Shown: positions 6,093 through 9,181 of the stretch, in pieces | Layout: the number at the start of each line of letters is the position of its first letter | Position numbering within the stretch: the first letter of the stretch is position 1 | The notes under the pieces: model-generated | What the model was told of the DNA's origin: nothing | The model's input: the letters and a program-made list of their open reading frames with translations, nothing else | Databases searched by the model: none | Program-made: the position numbers and the translations under genes | From: an uncultured Oscillospiraceae bacterium | GTDB taxonomy: Bacteria > Bacillota > Clostridia > Oscillospirales > Acutalibacteraceae | Direction of reading: 5' to 3' | Length of the DNA: 9,181 nucleotides | Assembly: GCA_910588415.1 (NCBI GenBank) | Contig: CAJUPK010000103.1 | Span: forward strand, 1 to 9,181

Positions 6093-7400
6093 ATGGTTAC
6101 TTTTCCCGTCCTTTTTTTCTGCGTTTGGGGTCTCTTTATGACCCTTCTGCAGGACCGCTACCGAATCTGGACCACCGTGGGGGTGCTGGCAGGGGCCTTT
6201 ACCCTGTCTGTTCTCTCTTCTGCCCTGCTGAAGGACCAGCTAAACGGCCCCACGCTGGCAGAGCAGCTGCCCTGCGTGCTGGGAGTGGCGGTCTTTTTTG
6301 TGGCCTCGGTGTTCATACATACCAATAACCTGCTGCAAAAGCTGTTTGTCTCCGCTCTATGCGTGGGAAACTTTGCCTATGCCCTGCTGTTCATCCCTTT
6401 GTTGCTGGGCGCGCTGCCCTTTTCCACGGCCGGGGCCCTGGGTGGGTTTCTCACCCTGCTGCTCACCCTGCTGGTATACATCTTGATGGGCCTCTGCCTC
6501 TACCGGCCTCTGCAGCGGTTCAGCGAGCGGGGCCCCTCCCTGTTTTTGGCCGGAATGCTGTTGCTGACGCTGCTGGAATACCTGCTGTGCCTGGGCCGGC
6601 TGGACCCGCTCTTTGGCATCCGCACCCCTTCTCACCGGCTGCTGCTGGCTACAGCGGTATATGGGGCGCTGATCTTCTGCTTCCGCAGTATCTACCAGGC
6701 TGGCCGCTGGCAGGCCCGTGCCGCCCAGCAGGCCGCCCGGGAGCAGATGCTGGAGATGGAGTCTGGGGATTTTGTGGACATGCTGGCCAGTGTGCGGGAG
6801 GTGCGGGCTGCCCAGAAAGGCGGCGAATATGCCCTGGACACTGTGGCCCAGCTGCTGCAGAGCGGGCAGGCGGACCAAGCGCCGGATTATATCACACAGA
6901 TCAAGCGCAGCCTCCAGCTGAACCCCATTTTAACCGCCTATCACAAAAACCCCTATTTAAACGCTGTGATTGCCACCAAGGCGGCTTTCGCGGCCCAAAA
7001 CGGGATAGAATTTCAGTGCAACGCCGGGGACGCGGACGGGCCAGTGCGGACCGCTGAACTGTGCGTCCTGGTAAACGAAATGCTGACCCGCGCCTGCGGG
7101 GACGCCGCGGTCTTTGAGGGCGAGGGTCCCCGCCGCCTGCGGTTTACCGCCATACCGGGGGAGGACTCCCTGCGATTGGAGACCGTGTTCTCCGGCAGCC
7201 TGCCAGAGAAGCAGAAGTTTTCTCCCAAAGGCAAGAAGCTCACAGACCTGCTGGCCTGGCTGTTTGACGACGCGCCCCCAGAGGAGACAGAACTGCGGGG
7301 GCTGGACAATACCGCTGAGATCGTGCTGGGCCACAGCGGCAGCCTGACTGTATCCGGCACCCAGGAGGAAGTCATCATCCGGGCCCTGCTGCGGTTTTAG
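6093..7400 (+). CDS. AgrC-like membrane sensor with a degenerate GHKL kinase domain
   Basis: The 435-residue protein begins with six or seven hydrophobic segments (about 4-20, 27-47, 59-76, 82-108, 114-137, 149-167, 183-200). A helical linker (about 203-283) and an ATPase-like C-terminal domain follow. The order and spacing match peptide-sensing histidine kinases of the AgrC type (HATPase_c_5), and YHKNPYLNAVIATKAAFAAQ (283-302) fits the conserved segment before the ATP domain. The key residues do not fit. The phospho-accepting RHD position reads RAAQ (238-241). The N-box asparagine falls at Met330 in NEMLTRAC. The VxNS segment is LETVF (362-366), and no HGxGL glycine box is visible. It is therefore probably a membrane-bound pseudokinase or sensory partner rather than an active kinase. 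No response regulator or signal-peptide gene is next to it. ATG 6093 follows AGGAG at 6079-6083. Confidence 0.72.
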   Translation: MVTFPVLFFCVWGLFMTLLQDRYRIWTTVGVLAGAFTLSVLSSALLKDQLNGPTLAEQLPCVLGVAVFFVASVFIHTNNLLQKLFVSALCVGNFAYALLFIPLLLGALPFSTAGALGGFLTLLLTLLVYILMGLCLYRPLQRFSERGPSLFLAGMLLLTLLEYLLCLGRLDPLFGIRTPSHRLLLATAVYGALIFCFRSIYQAGRWQARAAQQAAREQMLEMESGDFVDMLASVREVRAAQKGGEYALDTVAQLLQSGQADQAPDYITQIKRSLQLNPILTAYHKNPYLNAVIATKAAFAAQNGIEFQCNAGDADGPVRTAELCVLVNEMLTRACGDAAVFEGEGPRRLRFTAIPGEDSLRLETVFSGSLPEKQKFSPKGKKLTDLLAWLFDDAPPEETELRGLDNTAEIVLGHSGSLTVSGTQEEVIIRALLRF

Positions 7401-7429
7401 GCAGAGCTTTTCCGTAGGAATCTTTCATC

Positions 7430-7694
7430 TATAGGTTTTGAGAGTTTATTGCGCGGTCCAGGGGCGTTAGGCCCCTGGTAGGGTGTGGGACAAAGTCCCA
7501 CGGCCTTGCCGTAGGACGCGCCCTGTGCGTCCGGAGGCTCAACACATACCATACGCCCTTTTTAACCATTTTCAAAGAAAATGGTTAACTTGGACGTTTC
7601 TGGCGCTGTCGCGCAAGCACGTGGAGCTCTGCTCCACACCACGCAGCCTTTGAAAAGGCTGGCGAAACTTTTTCCCTTGCTCTCAAAACCTATA
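7430..7694. repeat. Structured repeat element, copy B
   Basis: A perfect 15 bp inverted repeat closes the element (7430-7444 with 7680-7694). The internal hairpins follow copy A in order: 7458-7478, 7485-7501, 7514-7532, 7562-7588 (12 bp perfect), 7603-7614, 7621-7637 and 7644-7661. Compared with A, the stem at 7485-7501 has two compensated pair changes, the stem at 7514-7532 has two more, and the closing helix differs in several pairs while staying fully paired. Flanking bases outside the inverted repeat share nothing with the flanks of A, which fixes the boundaries. It begins 29 nt after the sensor-like gene and ends 69 nt before the nahK-like start codon. Confidence 0.88.
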
Positions 7695-7763
7695 ACTTAA
7701 TGCAAATTCCTTAAAATCAAAACAATAAAACAGCATCACATCACAATGTTAGGAGAGAGGTCA

Positions 7764-8849
7764 ATGAGCCATGTTACACTTCCCAGCCCCGTTCTGGCGG
7801 CCTTTGGGCTGGAACCCACAGTAGAGCTTCAAGTCATCCACGGCGGCCACATCAACGATACCTACCTGGCTGGGGACAAGTACATCCTGCAGCGAATCAA
7901 CCATTTTGTTTTTCCGCATCCAGAGCATATTATGGAAAATATGCTGGGCGTTACAGAGTTTTTGCGAAAAAAACTGCTGGAATCCGGCGGCAACCCTGCC
8001 CGGGAGACCCTGCAGGTAGTGCGCACCGTAAACGGAGAACCCTTCTTCCTGGACGACAAGGGAAACTACTGGCGCTGCACATGGAATATTGGAAACACCA
8101 CCTCTTTTGAAACCCCGGACAGCCCGGAAAAACTGCGGGAGGCCGGCAGGGCTTTTGGCGCTTTTCAGGCCATGCTCAGCGGCTACCCAGCGGATACCCT
8201 CCATGAGATCATCCCGGACTTTCACAATACCCCCGCCCGGCTGCGCCAGCTGGAAGACGCAATGGCCGCCGACCCCCAGGGCCGTGCCAAAGAGGTGCAG
8301 GCAGAGCTGGACTTTGTATTCAGCCGCCGGGAACAGGCCGGCCTGCTGATGGGCCTGTTGGGCCAGGGCAGGCTGCCCCTGCGGGTCACCCATAACGACA
8401 CAAAGATGAGCAATATCCTGTTTGACGATGCCACTGGCAAGGCCGTGTGTGTCATTGACCTGGACACCGTAATGCCCGGCCTGACGGCCTTTGACTTTGG
8501 CGATTCCATCCGCGCCGGAGCTTCTACTGCCGCCGAGGACGAGACAGATCTTAGCAAGGTGCAGTTTGACCTGGAGCTGTACCAAGCTTATACAGAGGGA
8601 TTCTTGTCCGCTGCCGGGGACGCCCTGACGGAAACTGAGCTGGACACCCTGCCTGACGGCGCCTGGGCCATGACCTTCGAGGTGGGCACCCGTTTCCTGG
8701 CGGATTACATCAACGGGGACGTGTACTTCCGTACCTCCCGGCCAGGCCAGAATTTGGACCGCGCCAGAAACCAGTTCCACCTGGTAAAGCAGATGGAGGC
8801 ACAGCGGCAGGAGATGGGCCGGATTACCAGAGAAGCCCTGAAAAAATAG
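7764..8849 (+). CDS. nahK: N-acetylhexosamine 1-kinase (NahK/LnpB-like), APH-fold sugar kinase
   Basis: The 361-residue protein closely resembles bifidobacterial NahK, which uses ATP to phosphorylate the anomeric position of GlcNAc or GalNAc in the lacto-N-biose/galacto-N-biose route for milk and mucin glycans. Shared blocks include GGHINDTY (27-34), YILQRIN (40-46), the catalytic loop RVTHNDTKMSNIL (207-219) with Asp212 as the likely base, and IDLDTVMPG (231-239) with Asp232 as the likely metal ligand. DFGDSIRAGAST (244-255) and the late segment RFLADYINGDVYF (310-322) also match. The fold is that of aminoglycoside phosphotransferases, but the pattern is that of sugar kinases. ATG 7764 is preferred over 7746 because AGGAGAGAGG (7751-7760) lies just ahead of it. 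No lacto-N-biose phosphorylase, GalT or GalE gene is in view, so the exact substrate is inferred. Confidence 0.85.
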   Translation: MSHVTLPSPVLAAFGLEPTVELQVIHGGHINDTYLAGDKYILQRINHFVFPHPEHIMENMLGVTEFLRKKLLESGGNPARETLQVVRTVNGEPFFLDDKGNYWRCTWNIGNTTSFETPDSPEKLREAGRAFGAFQAMLSGYPADTLHEIIPDFHNTPARLRQLEDAMAADPQGRAKEVQAELDFVFSRREQAGLLMGLLGQGRLPLRVTHNDTKMSNILFDDATGKAVCVIDLDTVMPGLTAFDFGDSIRAGASTAAEDETDLSKVQFDLELYQAYTEGFLSAAGDALTETELDTLPDGAWAMTFEVGTRFLADYINGDVYFRTSRPGQNLDRARNQFHLVKQMEAQRQEMGRITREALKK

Positions 8850-8880
8850 CGGATACCTGCCGTAAAAAAGCAAAATAGGA

Positions 8881-8931
8881 AACAGGGGAAGAGACAGCTT
8901 AGGGGAATTCCAGGCTGTCTCTTCCCCTGTT
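8881..8931 (+). terminator. Long terminator-like hairpin after the nahK-like gene
   Basis: AACAGGGGAAGAGACAGC (8881-8898) pairs perfectly with 8914-8931 over 18 bp around a 15-nt loop, and two more pairs form beyond a bulged A at 8880. It begins 31 nt after the stop codon. Only TTCC and mixed bases follow on the plus strand. On the minus strand the hairpin is followed by a more T-rich run (complement of 8862-8877). It may therefore terminate better in the reverse direction or mainly protect the 3' end. Confidence 0.55.
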
Positions 8932-8938
8932 CCTGCTG

Positions 8939-9052
8939 TATAGTAAACGCACTTGAAAATCGGTATCTACTGATTTTCAAGCAGGGCGGCGCGGGCACGC
9001 CCGCGCCGCAGTTCAAAAGAGGTGATACCTCTTTTGAACTGCGTTAACTATA
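8939..9052. repeat. Cloverleaf palindrome element (four-way junction)
   Basis: A closing helix pairs 8939-8951 (TATAGTAAACGCA) with 9040-9052 (TGCGTTAACTATA), 12 of 13 positions matching. It encloses three adjacent hairpins: 8952-8981 (10 bp), 8986-9009 (10 bp, all G-C, CACG loop) and 9010-9040 (14 bp, GAT loop). Base 9040 can join either the third hairpin or the closing helix. Some four fifths of the 114 nt can be paired and almost nothing is left between the helices. It resembles neither a tRNA nor a normal terminator. The TA steps at both ends would fit a miniature element inserted at a TA site. It lies 7 nt after the long hairpin and 55 nt before the next start codon. Confidence 0.85.
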
Positions 9053-9066
9053 TCCTTAACTCTTTC

Positions 9067-9103
9067 CGGCCTTCTCTCATAAAATGACAAAGAAAGGAGG
9101 CCG
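9067..9103 (+). promoter_or_regulatory. Hairpin that can hide the ribosome binding site of the last gene
   Basis: CGGCCTTCT (9067-9075) can pair with AGGAGGCCG (9095-9103) over 9 bp with one wobble pair. The right arm contains most of the AAAGGAGG ribosome binding site (9093-9100). Folding would block initiation at ATG 9108, so translation may depend on opening this stem. The loop is 19 nt and AT-rich. Confidence 0.45.
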
Positions 9104-9107
9104 CACA

Positions 9108-9181
9108 ATGCCAATACGAATTTTTATTGATGGCTATGATAAAATAGGACTAAATCAAGCAAGCCTTAACAGCAAGGCGGG
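9108..9181 (+). CDS. Start of an unidentified gene, cut by the window end
   Basis: A reading frame begins with ATG 7 nt after a near-perfect AAAGGAGG site and stays open to the window end. It gives 24 complete codons, beginning MPIRIFIDGYDKIGLNQA. Codon choice (ATA, CTA, ATT, AAT) is clearly AT-richer than in the other genes, which may point to a different origin. The fragment is too short to assign a family; I do not recognise it. Confidence 0.7.
   Translation, partial: MPIRIFIDGYDKIGLNQASLNSKA

Noticed and set aside
7761..8873. Open frame of 370 codons antisense to the whole nahK-like gene
   Set aside because: The sense strand encodes a clear kinase with conserved motifs, and the antisense frame is a by-product of GC-rich codon bias.
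8939..9052. tRNA-like cloverleaf
   Set aside because: Stem lengths, the GC-only arm and the absence of T-arm and anticodon-loop features rule out a tRNA despite the four-way topology.
1..9181. CRISPR array
   Set aside because: No run of short direct repeats with regular spacers is present; the repeats found are long, dispersed and internally palindromic.

Overview
The window looks like chromosome of a GC-rich gut Firmicute (Clostridia, probably Oscillospirales/Ruminococcaceae-like). This is an inference from the strong AGGAGG-type ribosome binding sites, GC-rich codon use, and the mix of an Eis-like acetyltransferase, an M42 peptidase, an AgrC-like membrane sensor and an N-acetylhexosamine 1-kinase (NahK) homologue. 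All recognisable genes lie on the + strand.

Layout. 1-203: AT-rich left edge with no convincing gene. 204-478: structured repeat copy A. 516-1730: Eis-like GNAT acetyltransferase. 1816-2736: alpha/beta hydrolase of the monoacylglycerol-lipase type. 2797-3852: M42 metallo-aminopeptidase. 3877-4350: YbaK/ProX-type aminoacyl-tRNA deacylase. 4452-4739: diverged, partly inverted repeat copy C. 4814-5746: cysteine synthase (cysK). 5747-6092: AT-rich promoter region and folded leader. 6093-7400: AgrC-like sensor protein that appears to have lost its kinase residues. 7430-7694: repeat copy B. 7764-8849: NahK-like sugar 1-kinase. 8881-8931: long terminator-like hairpin. 8939-9052: compact four-way-junction (cloverleaf) palindrome element. 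9108-end: first codons of a lower-GC gene whose ribosome binding site can be hidden in a hairpin.

Gene cooperation. The four genes from 516 to 4350 are codirectional with gaps of 24-85 nt and may be partly co-transcribed, though two gaps hold weak hairpins. They do not form one obvious pathway: they cover acyl/acetyl transfer, ester hydrolysis, peptide degradation and tRNA proofreading. cysK, the sensor-like gene and the nahK-like gene look like separate units, each preceded by its own structured intergenic region.

The most interesting content is non-coding. Copies A and B are about 265-275 bp, nearly identical inside, packed with hairpins and closed by a 15-16 bp terminal helix. Where their stems differ, both arms change together, so base pairing is kept. 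All three copies (A, B, C) sit 37-74 nt in front of a start codon. They could be a miniature mobile element selected for folding, a structured RNA, or both. The cloverleaf at 8939-9052 is a second, unrelated element type.
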